From: Paenibacillus sp. DMB5
Lineage (GTDB): Bacteria; Bacillota; Bacilli; Paenibacillales; Paenibacillaceae
DNA length: 64,000 bases
NCBI RefSeq assembly: GCF_001517085.1
Contig: NZ_LRAC01000140.1
Span: 62,001 to 126,000 of the forward strand
Reading direction: 5' to 3'
Positions 18,149-26,278 of this stretch are shown piece after piece. The translations under genes were made by a program, and so were the position numbers. The notes under the pieces are model-generated. The model made no database searches. It was given only the letters and a program-made list of their open reading frames with translations, and was not told the origin of the DNA. How positions within the stretch are numbered: the stretch's first letter is position 1; each line of letters starts with the position of its first letter.

Positions 18149-19216
18149 CTATTTGGCCTGCAATCCGGTTTTTTGTATCTTCAGCCCTTCCACAGCAGGC
18201 AACGGCTGCCGCAAGCGGTCCTTGATTTCCTTAAAGCTGACAAACCCTTTATTCTGCTCATCCCACAGGCGGAACCGGAGCGCCTTCAGGCTTGTGCTGA
18301 TGGTAATGGTCGTTGCTTTCTGCAGCGGAGGCGTGGCGTTGTGTGCCAGCTCCAGATTATAGTTAGGCACTTTGGGCGCCAGGTGATGGACATGATGAAA
18401 GCCGATGTTGCCGGTGATCCACTGCAGCAGCTTGGGCAGTTTATAATACGAGCTTCCTTCTACGGCAGCCATAACATAGCTCCACTCCTCTTCATGCTCA
18501 AAAAAAGTATCCTCAAACTGATGCTGCACATAGAACAGCCAGATGCCCAGGAAACCTGATACGAACACGATCGGCAGCTGCACCAGCAGAAACGCCTGCC
18601 AGCCTACAAGCCAGATCATCCCCGCATACAGCGCCACAATCAGCACATTCGTCAGATACGTATTCATCCGCTCCTGGCGCCTGGCGCTTTTTACGTTAAA
18701 ACGGTACTGGATCAGGAACACGGCAATGGGGCCTGCGCCGAACATGACCAGCGGATTGCGGTAGATCCGGTACCAGAGGCGCTGCAGCGGCTTGGCGGCA
18801 ATGTACTCATCCACAGTCATGATCCAAATATCGCCGATGCCCCGCTTATCGAGGTTGCTGCTGCCGGCGTGATGGATCGAATGGCTTCTTTTCCACTGGC
18901 GGTAAGGGACAAGGGTCAGCACACCGGTGATCGTTCCAAGAATATCATTCGCTTTGCGGTTTTTGAAGAACGAGCCATGGCAGCAGTCATGAAAAATAAT
19001 AAAGGTGCGGATGACAAAGCCTGCAGCCGGTATGGCAAACAGCAGGGTAAGCCAGTAAGATACGGATAGGCTGAAATAAGCAGCCGCCCATAACAGGAAC
19101 AGCGGGCCAAGTGTATTAAACATCTGGTTTATGCTTCTATTACGGTCATTTTTTTCAAAAGGGGCCACGCTTTTCTTCAGGCTGGAGAGCTGGGATGACG
19201 TGCTGCTCTTGGACAT
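18149..19216 (-). CDS. des: Membrane fatty-acid desaturase
   Basis: A 355-residue integral membrane acyl-lipid desaturase with all three histidine boxes: HDCCH at 76-80, HSIHH at 112-116 and HHVHH at 274-278, which ligate the di-iron centre. Hydrophobic segments around 35-100 and 155-235 place the boxes on the cytoplasmic side. It introduces a double bond into phospholipid acyl chains to keep the membrane fluid in the cold; the B. subtilis enzyme is Delta-5. Position specificity here is inferred. The gene is followed by desK-desR on the same strand. Confidence 0.93.
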   Translation of the reverse strand: MSKSSTSSQLSSLKKSVAPFEKNDRNRSINQMFNTLGPLFLLWAAAYFSLSVSYWLTLLFAIPAAGFVIRTFIIFHDCCHGSFFKNRKANDILGTITGVLTLVPYRQWKRSHSIHHAGSSNLDKRGIGDIWIMTVDEYIAAKPLQRLWYRIYRNPLVMFGAGPIAVFLIQYRFNVKSARRQERMNTYLTNVLIVALYAGMIWLVGWQAFLLVQLPIVFVSGFLGIWLFYVQHQFEDTFFEHEEEWSYVMAAVEGSSYYKLPKLLQWITGNIGFHHVHHLAPKVPNYNLELAHNATPPLQKATTITISTSLKALRFRLWDEQNKGFVSFKEIKDRLRQPLPAVEGLKIQKTGLQAK

Positions 19217-19267
19217 CTGTAGGTTCCTCCTTGTATGTGTGCGCTCAAGTCTGCATTTATTTACCTT

Positions 19268-19336
19268 ATTATAGTGAAGGAAGTGTCATGTCCGTAAGGC
19301 ATAAACATCAAGGAGCGGGTATGACATTTATCATAC
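19268..19336 (-). promoter_or_regulatory. des promoter with candidate DesR operator
   Basis: On the minus strand a perfect TATAAT (19268-19273) lacks a good -35 hexamer, as expected for an activator-dependent promoter. Further upstream is the perfect palindrome GTATGACATTTATCATAC (19319-19336). A related half-site, GTCATG, lies at 19285-19290. The layout fits DesR~P binding upstream of -35, but the site is predicted only. Confidence 0.55.
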
Positions 19337-19367
19337 TCCATCAAGCCGGTTTGATTAACGTTAAAAT

Positions 19368-19417
19368 AAAAAAGCCGCAGCTCCCGGACGGTGTTCCCCT
19401 CCAAGACAGCTGCAGCT
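19368..19417 (-). terminator. Terminator of the sugar ABC / YesMN operon
   Basis: On the minus strand GCTGCAGCT and AGCTGCGGC bracket a loop and are followed by TTTTTTATTTT, about 50 bases beyond the response-regulator stop. Confidence 0.8.
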
Positions 19418-19470
19418 GCATACTTTACCTTTTATTCACATTTTATTTTGAGCACTTACCGATACCCTGC

Positions 19471-21075
19471 TCAGCCTTCACCCGCCAGCCTCATCATCTC
19501 TTCCCGGTATTCCGTCGGCGTCTTCCCTGTTGCCTTCTTGAACACCTGGGTGAAATATTTCGGGTCCTGGTAGCCGACTAGCGGTGCCACCTGGTATACC
19601 TTGACACTGCTGTTCTGCAGAATATATTTCGCTTTCTCCATCCGGCAGTGGGTTACAAATTCGAGGAAGGTATAGCCGGACACCTGCTTGAACAGGGTGC
19701 AGAAATGGCTGATGCTCAGATCCGCCACCTCCGCCACTTCCTCGATGCTCAGGTCCTTATGGTAGTTGTCCTCGATGTATCTTTTGACTTTGTCGACTAC
19801 ACTGCGGCCGTCATCCCGCGCCGCCTGTCTGCTGCCTTCCTGCATCCAGTCCCGGAAATCCTGCTTGAGCACATTGATGACGCCCGTCAGTGTCCCCAGG
19901 CCCTGCAGCTTACCCATCAGCCCTTCCAGCGACCATTCCGCCTGCAGGCCCATCTGCTCGAACTGCCTGTACAGGACGACGACCAGTTCAATAATTACCC
20001 GCTGGGCCAGCTCCTTGGTCAGCGACTGAGCTTCAATGAAGCAGGCCATCTCATCGAACAGCAGCAGCATCCGCTCCAGATTCAGCGTACGGATGCTCTC
20101 GATCAGCGAGAGCTCCAGTTCCTTGGGATACTGGACCTCGTGTTCCCCGGCTTCCGGTGTCTCCTCTTCGATGAATACACCTGCCTCACCGGAATAAAAG
20201 CGCCGGTACAGCGCTTTGGCAGCGAGCGGATAAACGGTGCTGAGCTGGTCAATGCCCTGTGTACTGCGGCTGATCCCTACAGAGCAGTGCAGCTTGGAGT
20301 AACGCTTGATATCCGCGACAAGCCGCTCGCCGAGCTCCTTCCTGACCGTACCCAGACTTCCGGGGAACAGCAGCACCCATTCGCCGTTGTAGAAAGGAAA
20401 AATCGATAAGGCGCCGTTCTCCAGCGACCATTCCTCCAGGATGTTGCGGATCGCAAACAGCCACAGATGCTTCTCCTCTGCGCTCCATTTGGCCGTAAGG
20501 GAGGCATAGTCGTCCAGCCTCACCACCGCCATAAAATACTCGCGCTCCAGCTCACTGTTCTCCAGCCATTTCAAATGCTGCAGCGGACGGGGATTGCCGA
20601 GCGTGAACTCGGCGAACATCCGCTCCCTCGCCAGCATGGACAGCATCTGTACCGAATGCATCAGCTGTTCATTCTCCTTCTGGCGGTCCAGCTTCACCCG
20701 CGCCCGGGTAAGCATATCCGTCAGCTCGTCATGATCAATCGGCTTAAGCAGGTAGTCAAAGGCTCCAAGCCGCAGGGCATCCCGGGCATATTCAAATTCC
20801 CCGTAGCCGCTGATAAATATAAACAATAGCTTCGGATTCTTCGGAAGCAGCTCCTTCATTAATGCGATACCGTCAATTACCGGCATCCGGATGTCGCTGA
20901 TCACGATCTGCGGCGAGGTTTCCTCGATCAGCCGCAGCGCGGCTTCCCCGTTGCGGGCTTCACCGGCAATCGTCAGGCCCAGCTCCTCCCATGGAATAGC
21001 CACCTTTAAGCTGCGCAGAATAATCGGCTCATCATCCACCAGCAGCACTTTGTATTGTTCTTGCCGTGCACCCAC
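19471..21075 (-). CDS. YesN-type response regulator with AraC DNA-binding domain
   Basis: A 534-residue regulator. The receiver domain (VLLVDDEPII, phospho-acceptor Asp61 in VISDIRMP) is followed by a ~300-residue linker and a C-terminal AraC/XylS double helix-turn-helix (IEEVAEVADLSISHFCTLFK, then VGYQDPKYFTQVFKK). Such regulators activate neighbouring sugar-uptake operons. The GTG at 21075 is preferred: GGGAGGT lies 7 bases upstream, while the GTG at 21084 overlaps that site. Downstream of a kinase and a binding-protein gene in the same operon, so it presumably answers to that kinase. Confidence 0.9.
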   Translation of the reverse strand: MGARQEQYKVLLVDDEPIILRSLKVAIPWEELGLTIAGEARNGEAALRLIEETSPQIVISDIRMPVIDGIALMKELLPKNPKLLFIFISGYGEFEYARDALRLGAFDYLLKPIDHDELTDMLTRARVKLDRQKENEQLMHSVQMLSMLARERMFAEFTLGNPRPLQHLKWLENSELEREYFMAVVRLDDYASLTAKWSAEEKHLWLFAIRNILEEWSLENGALSIFPFYNGEWVLLFPGSLGTVRKELGERLVADIKRYSKLHCSVGISRSTQGIDQLSTVYPLAAKALYRRFYSGEAGVFIEEETPEAGEHEVQYPKELELSLIESIRTLNLERMLLLFDEMACFIEAQSLTKELAQRVIIELVVVLYRQFEQMGLQAEWSLEGLMGKLQGLGTLTGVINVLKQDFRDWMQEGSRQAARDDGRSVVDKVKRYIEDNYHKDLSIEEVAEVADLSISHFCTLFKQVSGYTFLEFVTHCRMEKAKYILQNSSVKVYQVAPLVGYQDPKYFTQVFKKATGKTPTEYREEMMRLAGEG

Positions 21076-21093
21076 TTCCCGCACCTCCCAGAT

Positions 21094-22479
21094 TTATTGT
21101 ACAGCCGAACTCTGTATAAGATTCCAGTACTGCTCCGACGCGGACTGCAGCTGCTGCAGGGCCTCCTCCGCCGCCAAGCCGCCGTCAATCATTTCTTCGA
21201 TCACACTGAGGAAGGTCTTCTTCACTTCAGGCGACAGCAGGTTGTCATAAGGCACAAAGCTCTGGCGGTCCTTGGCCATAATCCCCATCACCTGCGCGAA
21301 CACTGGTCCGGTCTTCTCAGGGTCAAAATCAATCCGCATCGAAGGAATTCTTAGCCCCTCATAAACAATCCGCGTCTGGATCTCCTTCGTATAGAAGGCT
21401 TTCATCAGCTCCAGCGCCGCTTCACGCTTCGCCCCCGTAAGACTTGAGGACAAGCCGATGCCAATTGTATAACCTCCGGCTATGGAGGGCTCTGTTCCCT
21501 GGGCCAGCGACGGGAACGGGATGACTCCGACCTCATTCTCGAAGCCTTCAGGAGCCGTCTCTCCGGTGAACAGGTTAATGTCCCAGTTCCCGTTCAGATA
21601 CATTGCGGCTTCGCCGCTGCTGAACATGCGGACCGCATTTTCGGGGGAAGTATCATTCGAGTCTGCGCTGAATGCCCCTTCACCGATCCACTTTTCCAGA
21701 TGGCTGAACGCTTCCAGATATGCCTTATTCACGAAGGCAGCGCCGTCTTTGCCTGTAACCAGCTTCTGGATCAGGTCGGGTCCGGCATAGCGGTCCATCA
21801 GATAATGGGCAAAAATACCGGCCGGCCAGCGGTCCTCATTGCCAAGCGCAAACGGGGTAATTCCCGCCTGCTTCAGCTGCCGGATCGCCTCATCCAGCTC
21901 GCTGACTGTTTCCGGCGGTTTGATGCCGAGCTTTTGGAATAAGGTCTTGTTATAATACAGCGGCTCGGCATTCCCTTCGATCGGCAGCCCGTAAATATGC
22001 CGGTCAAAGGTCCACAGGTGCAGGTCGCTGAACTGGTTGCGCAGCCCGTTATCCTGTACGAAGCCGGTCAGGTCCATCAGCCGGTTGGACCTTGCATAAG
22101 GCTCAATCTCTGCGCCGCCGAACAGCACGAACATGTCAGGCGGAGTGCCGGTAACCATTTCGCTTTTGAGCTTTTGCTCGCGGTGAATCGTCTGATCCAG
22201 CCCTTCAAAGTTCACCTTCACGTTCGGATGATCCTTCTGATACTCCTGAACGACTTCCTCAAAGATGGCCAGCAGCGGCCGGTCATGCTCCTTCATCCAG
22301 AAATGGCGGAAGGTAAGTGTTATTTTCTCCGGAGAATTATCTTCAATCGGCTCCTTATTGCCAAACGAAATAAATAATACCGCTCCGGCCATCAATGCTA
22401 TATAGAGCAGAATCCAGCCCCATTTGGTTAACCATCTCACCGCATTACTCCCCGCTTTCATCCTGTTTAGGTGCTTCAT
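21094..22479 (-). CDS. Family-1 extracellular solute-binding protein, membrane-anchored, inside a two-component operon
   Basis: A 461-residue sugar-binding-type protein (FRHFWMKEHDRPLL..., then GTPPDMFVLFGGAEIEPYA and AAMYLNGNWDINL around residue 300). Unlike the usual lipoprotein, it has no lipobox cysteine. A single hydrophobic segment at about residues 20-42 (ILLYIALMAGAVLFISF) would act as an uncleaved anchor or signal. Its ATG overlaps the kinase stop by 4 bases, and the regulator gene follows 9 bases later. This placement suggests a sensing role with the kinase, in addition to or in place of feeding the ABC importer. Ligand unknown, presumably a sugar. Confidence 0.85.
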   Translation of the reverse strand: MKHLNRMKAGSNAVRWLTKWGWILLYIALMAGAVLFISFGNKEPIEDNSPEKITLTFRHFWMKEHDRPLLAIFEEVVQEYQKDHPNVKVNFEGLDQTIHREQKLKSEMVTGTPPDMFVLFGGAEIEPYARSNRLMDLTGFVQDNGLRNQFSDLHLWTFDRHIYGLPIEGNAEPLYYNKTLFQKLGIKPPETVSELDEAIRQLKQAGITPFALGNEDRWPAGIFAHYLMDRYAGPDLIQKLVTGKDGAAFVNKAYLEAFSHLEKWIGEGAFSADSNDTSPENAVRMFSSGEAAMYLNGNWDINLFTGETAPEGFENEVGVIPFPSLAQGTEPSIAGGYTIGIGLSSSLTGAKREAALELMKAFYTKEIQTRIVYEGLRIPSMRIDFDPEKTGPVFAQVMGIMAKDRQSFVPYDNLLSPEVKKTFLSVIEEMIDGGLAAEEALQQLQSASEQYWNLIQSSAVQ

Positions 22480-24200
22480 GGCTGTATGGTCGGAATCCGG
22501 ATACAGATCGTCGAACCGAATCCCGGAGAAGAACAGACCATAATACCGTAAGGATGGCCAAACCGGATATTCAGGCGCTCATGCACATTCCGCAGCCCGA
22601 CACCGCTGTCCGCGTATTTCTTGGGGTTGCTGTGCTCCGTGTCCCACAGGCTCATCAGGGTAGAGAGGTCAAAGCCGGGCCCGTTATCCTTTACGATAAT
22701 AATGATATCCTTGCTGCTGCGCTGTGCGCTTATCGTAATCTCCCCGTGCTCCTCCATCTGTTCGATGGCGTGATAGAGCGCATTCTCGACAATCGGCTGG
22801 ACAATCAGCTTCTGGGTCATCACCTGCCTGAGCGTATCCGGAAGGTCGATCCGGTAGCTGAATTTATCCTCGAACCGGAACTTCTGAATGTCCAGATAAT
22901 GCCGGACATGCTCAAGCTCCATCTGCAGCGGAATCAGCTCCTGGTTCTGGCTGATGCTGATGCGCAGCAGCTTGCCGAGTGAAACGACCATCTTGCTGAT
23001 ATCGCGGTTGCCCGCAAGCACGGCCATCGAGTTGATTGATTCCAGTGAGTTATAGATAAAATGCGGGTTGATCTGGGCCATCAGCGCCTGCATTTCCGCT
23101 TCCTTCTTGCGCCCCTGTTCGGTCTGCACCTGCTGGATCAGCTCACTGATCTGCGAGCTCATCCGGTTGAAGCCGTCGATCAGCAGGTCGCTCTCATCAT
23201 CTGACCGCAGCGGTGTGGTAATCGGCATAAAAATGCCCTGTTTCACCCGCTTCATCCCGTTGACCGCACTGTTGATGCTGCGCACAAGCCTTCTGACGAA
23301 GTAGTGATCAAACAAAAAGGCGGACAACAGTGAAACCGTTCCCAGAATAATCGCCAGATTACGGATCGAATCGGACTCCGAGGAGATCAGATTCATCGGG
23401 GTAATCGCCGCAAGATACCAGTCTGAATTATGTGAAGGCAGGAAAGTAATCAGAGATTTCTCCCCCTGATAGTTGTCAATGTAATAGTCCTGGCTCTTGG
23501 TATAATCTGCCTGCAGAAAAGGAAACTCCGTCCGCTGCCCGATATGCTCCCCGGACTTGTTGAAGACGATATTACCCTGCTTGTTGACCAGCAGTATATC
23601 TCCTTTCTTCAGCGTTGCCGCCTCCCAGAAAATCTGGTCCAAAAGATCCGGTTTGACGTATACGACCAAATATCCGATATCCTCCAGAGAGTAATAGTCT
23701 TTAATGACTCTGGCCTGCACCAGCACCGGGTTACCCGCTGCCTCCGAGCCGTTCTCCCCCGGGCCTGACCAGACCGGGCGGCCTTCGGCGCCTTCCATGG
23801 CGCCATACCACACCTGCTTACGCATATCGGCGAAGGACATAGGCGCATTGTACTGGTACAGCAGCCGGTCTTTGCCGTAGAGGCTGAAGGAGGTGATCAT
23901 CGGGTGATTGATCAGCAGATTGTTGATCTCCTGCTTGCGGTCATAGGTCAGCACAAAATTCGGCTGCTTCAGCGACTGCTGGATGGCAGGCTGCGTAATG
24001 GCCGAATTCGTAATGGATGATATCTCGCTGAGTGCGAATTTTAGTTTGCGGTCGGTCTCAAGTAATGAGATCCAGTAAAAGCTGCTCGATTTCTTCTCCA
24101 TTGCATTTGAAAAGTTCACGTATGTCACAATTCCCATGACAATAACGGGAATGAATACGAGAAGAATAATAGCGAACAGAATTTTGCGTCTTAGCTTCAT
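22476..24200 (-). CDS. YesM-type sensor histidine kinase
   Basis: A 574-residue kinase with a first membrane segment at about 8-30, a large extracytoplasmic sensor region (Cache-like), a second segment near 285-305, a HAMP domain, then the His_kinase domain with His380 in INPHFIYNSLES and an ATPase domain (QPIVENALYHAIEQ, DNGPGFD). The ATG at 24200 follows AGGGGGAAGG; the TTG at 24239 is not supported. It lies between the importer permease genes and the anchored binding protein, so it probably senses the sugar that the operon imports. Confidence 0.9.
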   Translation of the reverse strand: MKLRRKILFAIILLVFIPVIVMGIVTYVNFSNAMEKKSSSFYWISLLETDRKLKFALSEISSITNSAITQPAIQQSLKQPNFVLTYDRKQEINNLLINHPMITSFSLYGKDRLLYQYNAPMSFADMRKQVWYGAMEGAEGRPVWSGPGENGSEAAGNPVLVQARVIKDYYSLEDIGYLVVYVKPDLLDQIFWEAATLKKGDILLVNKQGNIVFNKSGEHIGQRTEFPFLQADYTKSQDYYIDNYQGEKSLITFLPSHNSDWYLAAITPMNLISSESDSIRNLAIILGTVSLLSAFLFDHYFVRRLVRSINSAVNGMKRVKQGIFMPITTPLRSDDESDLLIDGFNRMSSQISELIQQVQTEQGRKKEAEMQALMAQINPHFIYNSLESINSMAVLAGNRDISKMVVSLGKLLRISISQNQELIPLQMELEHVRHYLDIQKFRFEDKFSYRIDLPDTLRQVMTQKLIVQPIVENALYHAIEQMEEHGEITISAQRSSKDIIIIVKDNGPGFDLSTLMSLWDTEHSNPKKYADSGVGLRNVHERLNIRFGHPYGIMVCSSPGFGSTICIRIPTIQP

Positions 24201-24240
24201 TGCCGTTACCTTCCCCCTGCTGTCTTCAGCCGGACTCAAG

Positions 24241-24281
24241 CAAAACGGGTGCCGCCCCTGACTGCAAGGACGGCACTGCCG
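24241..24281 (-). terminator. Hairpin between permease and kinase genes' flanks
   Basis: On the minus strand AGTGCCG and CGGCAC form a stem followed by CCCGTTTTGC, just before the kinase gene. It may partly separate kinase expression from the genes downstream of it or end a minor transcript; the T-run is short. Confidence 0.4.
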
Positions 24282-24348
24282 CTTCTGCCTCCTCTACTAT
24301 TCTTCACGTATGGTGCGGTTTCCTGTTAACCGCTTTGGGTAAAGCGGA

Positions 24349-25212
24349 TTAGCTCTTGATAGCGCCTGAGGTCAGGCCGGCGATAACCCAGCGGCTGAAC
24401 AGCAGGAATACAATCAGCAACGGCAGCGTCGCCGTAAAGGTAGCGGACATGATCATTCCATAGTCAAGACCGTCACGGGTTGTAAAGAGCTGCTGAAGCG
24501 CAATCTGGATGGTATAGTGCTCTTTGTTCTTCAGCACAACGAGCGGCCAGAAGAAGTCATTCCACACGGTCATGAAGTTAAGAATACCGAGTGTCGCCAT
24601 AGCTGGCGTAATAACCGGCACCGCGATATTCCAGAAAATCCGGAAGTGGCCGCCGCCGTCGATCCGCCCCGCTTCAATCAGCTCGGTCGGCACCGCAGAC
24701 GAAATATACTGGCGCATCCAGAAGATCCCGAACGCATTGACCATCGCCGGCACAATCAGCGCCTTGTAGCTGTCGATCCAGTGCAGTTTAGCCATGATAA
24801 CATAAGTCGGAAGCACACCCAGCTGCTGCGGTACAATCAGGGTGGCGATAACAAATACGAACAGCGCGTTTTTAAACGGGAATTCATATTTGGCAAAAGC
24901 GTAACCGGCCAGTGTACAGAAAAAGACGACCGAAACGGTTACCATCGAGGATACAAACAGCGAGTTGCCGAGCGCCTGGAAGAAATCCGCTTTTTCCAGT
25001 ACTCGCTTGAAATTGTCGAAGAATTGGTCGCCGACCGTCAACAGCGGCGGTACATGGAAAACAGCCCCTTTGTCGTTGGTGCCGACTACAAACATCCAGT
25101 AGAAAGGGAATACGGAGACCAGCGCCCCGAGGATAAGCAGGAAATAAAAGCCCAGCTTGCCGAAGAAGCCAAGATCATCCGGTTTTTTTCTGAACATACG
25201 CAGTGTACTCAT
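24349..25212 (-). CDS. Carbohydrate ABC transporter permease, MalG type
   Basis: A 287-residue inner-membrane permease with six predicted membrane segments. The EAA loop, ELIEAGRIDGGGHFRIFWNIAVP (about residues 180-202), contacts the ATPase. It is the second permease of a CUT1-type sugar importer; its gene starts inside the last codons of the first permease gene (4-base overlap). No ATP-binding subunit is encoded nearby, so it probably uses a shared MsmX-like ATPase from elsewhere. Substrate not readable from sequence. Confidence 0.9.
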   Translation of the reverse strand: MSTLRMFRKKPDDLGFFGKLGFYFLLILGALVSVFPFYWMFVVGTNDKGAVFHVPPLLTVGDQFFDNFKRVLEKADFFQALGNSLFVSSMVTVSVVFFCTLAGYAFAKYEFPFKNALFVFVIATLIVPQQLGVLPTYVIMAKLHWIDSYKALIVPAMVNAFGIFWMRQYISSAVPTELIEAGRIDGGGHFRIFWNIAVPVITPAMATLGILNFMTVWNDFFWPLVVLKNKEHYTIQIALQQLFTTRDGLDYGMIMSATFTATLPLLIVFLLFSRWVIAGLTSGAIKS

Positions 25213-26162
25213 GCTTTCTTGCCTCCAGTGTCTCCGCCTGTGCCTCTGGAAATCAGCATGTTAAGGATGGAGAAGAGAATAGTGACGATGAACAGCATAA
25301 CCGCTGTTGCCGCCGCTGTACCGAAGAAGCCGTTACGGAACGCTTCACTGTACAGGTAAGTAACCATGGTAATCCCTTCCTGGCGGGTGGAGCCGGTTCC
25401 AGCCTGGCCAAGGAATACATAAGGCTCTGTGAACAGCTGTAAGGCACCGATCGTTGACTGGAGGGATACAAAAATAATGAAAGGCTTGAGCAGCGGCAGC
25501 GTAATCGAGAACAGCTGCTGTCTGCGGTTGGCGCCGTCAATGCGGGCGGATTCATACAGGTCCATCGGAATACTCTGCAGTCCGGACAGGAATATAATGG
25601 CGTTGTAGCCCGTCCAGCGCCACATAACCATAGTGGAGATGGCAATTTTGACACCCCACCAGCCGGAGTTGAAGGCAACACTTTCAAGCCCGAGGCCGTT
25701 CAGCATCCAGTTGATCATCCCGTTATTTCCGAACAGGGTGCTGAATACGAGCGTAACGGCCACAATGGACGTAATATTCGGCATGAAATAAAGAATACGG
25801 AATGTCTTTTTAAATTTGGTCATTCCTGAATGCAGCAGTACGGCCAGCAGCAGCGCCAGCATAACCTGGGGAACAGTCCCCATCAGGCCCATAATGAGCG
25901 TGTTGCTGAAGGAAATCCAAAAGGTCGGGTCACTGGTGACCAGATCATAGTTTTTGAAGCCGACGAATTTCATCGGGTTGAGTGCATCCCATTTGAAGAA
26001 GGATAAATAGAAGGTAAAAAAGATCGGGTATAGTCCGAATATCGAGAACAGAATAAAGAACGGTGAGATAAAGGTATAGGCCGTAATACGGCTCCGTCTT
26101 TGTTCAGTTAAAAAAGGGCGTTTGCTCTCGGCATGCGGACTCGTAATTACGGGTTCTGCCAT
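25209..26162 (-). CDS. Carbohydrate ABC transporter permease, MalF type
   Basis: A 317-residue permease with six predicted membrane segments. The EAA loop DLYESARIDGANRRQQLFSITLP lies at about residues 201-223. It pairs with the downstream MalG-type subunit and the lipoprotein encoded upstream. The N-terminal ~30 residues are charged and cytoplasmic. The ATG follows TGGAGGTGTGAC. CUT1-family oligosaccharide or glycoside import is inferred from family and gene order. Confidence 0.9.
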   Translation of the reverse strand: MAEPVITSPHAESKRPFLTEQRRSRITAYTFISPFFILFSIFGLYPIFFTFYLSFFKWDALNPMKFVGFKNYDLVTSDPTFWISFSNTLIMGLMGTVPQVMLALLLAVLLHSGMTKFKKTFRILYFMPNITSIVAVTLVFSTLFGNNGMINWMLNGLGLESVAFNSGWWGVKIAISTMVMWRWTGYNAIIFLSGLQSIPMDLYESARIDGANRRQQLFSITLPLLKPFIIFVSLQSTIGALQLFTEPYVFLGQAGTGSTRQEGITMVTYLYSEAFRNGFFGTAAATAVMLFIVTILFSILNMLISRGTGGDTGGKKA

Positions 26163-26204
26163 GTCACACCTCCAGGATAATTAAGAAAGCTCCATTTCCG
26201 AAGA

Positions 26205-26247
26205 ATCCGGATTCCCGGGGGCTGCCTGCCCTCTCAGGAATCCGGAT
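26205..26247 (-). promoter_or_regulatory. Intercistronic hairpin between binding-protein and permease genes
   Basis: ATCCGGATTCC pairs perfectly with GGAATCCGGAT over 11 bases, without a T-run after it. Such hairpins often protect the 3' end of the binding-protein message so that more of it is made than of the permeases. It is therefore read as a stabiliser or partial terminator. Confidence 0.6.
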
Positions 26248-26278
26248 GTCCGGTTCATATCACGCTTCTGCTTGGAGT

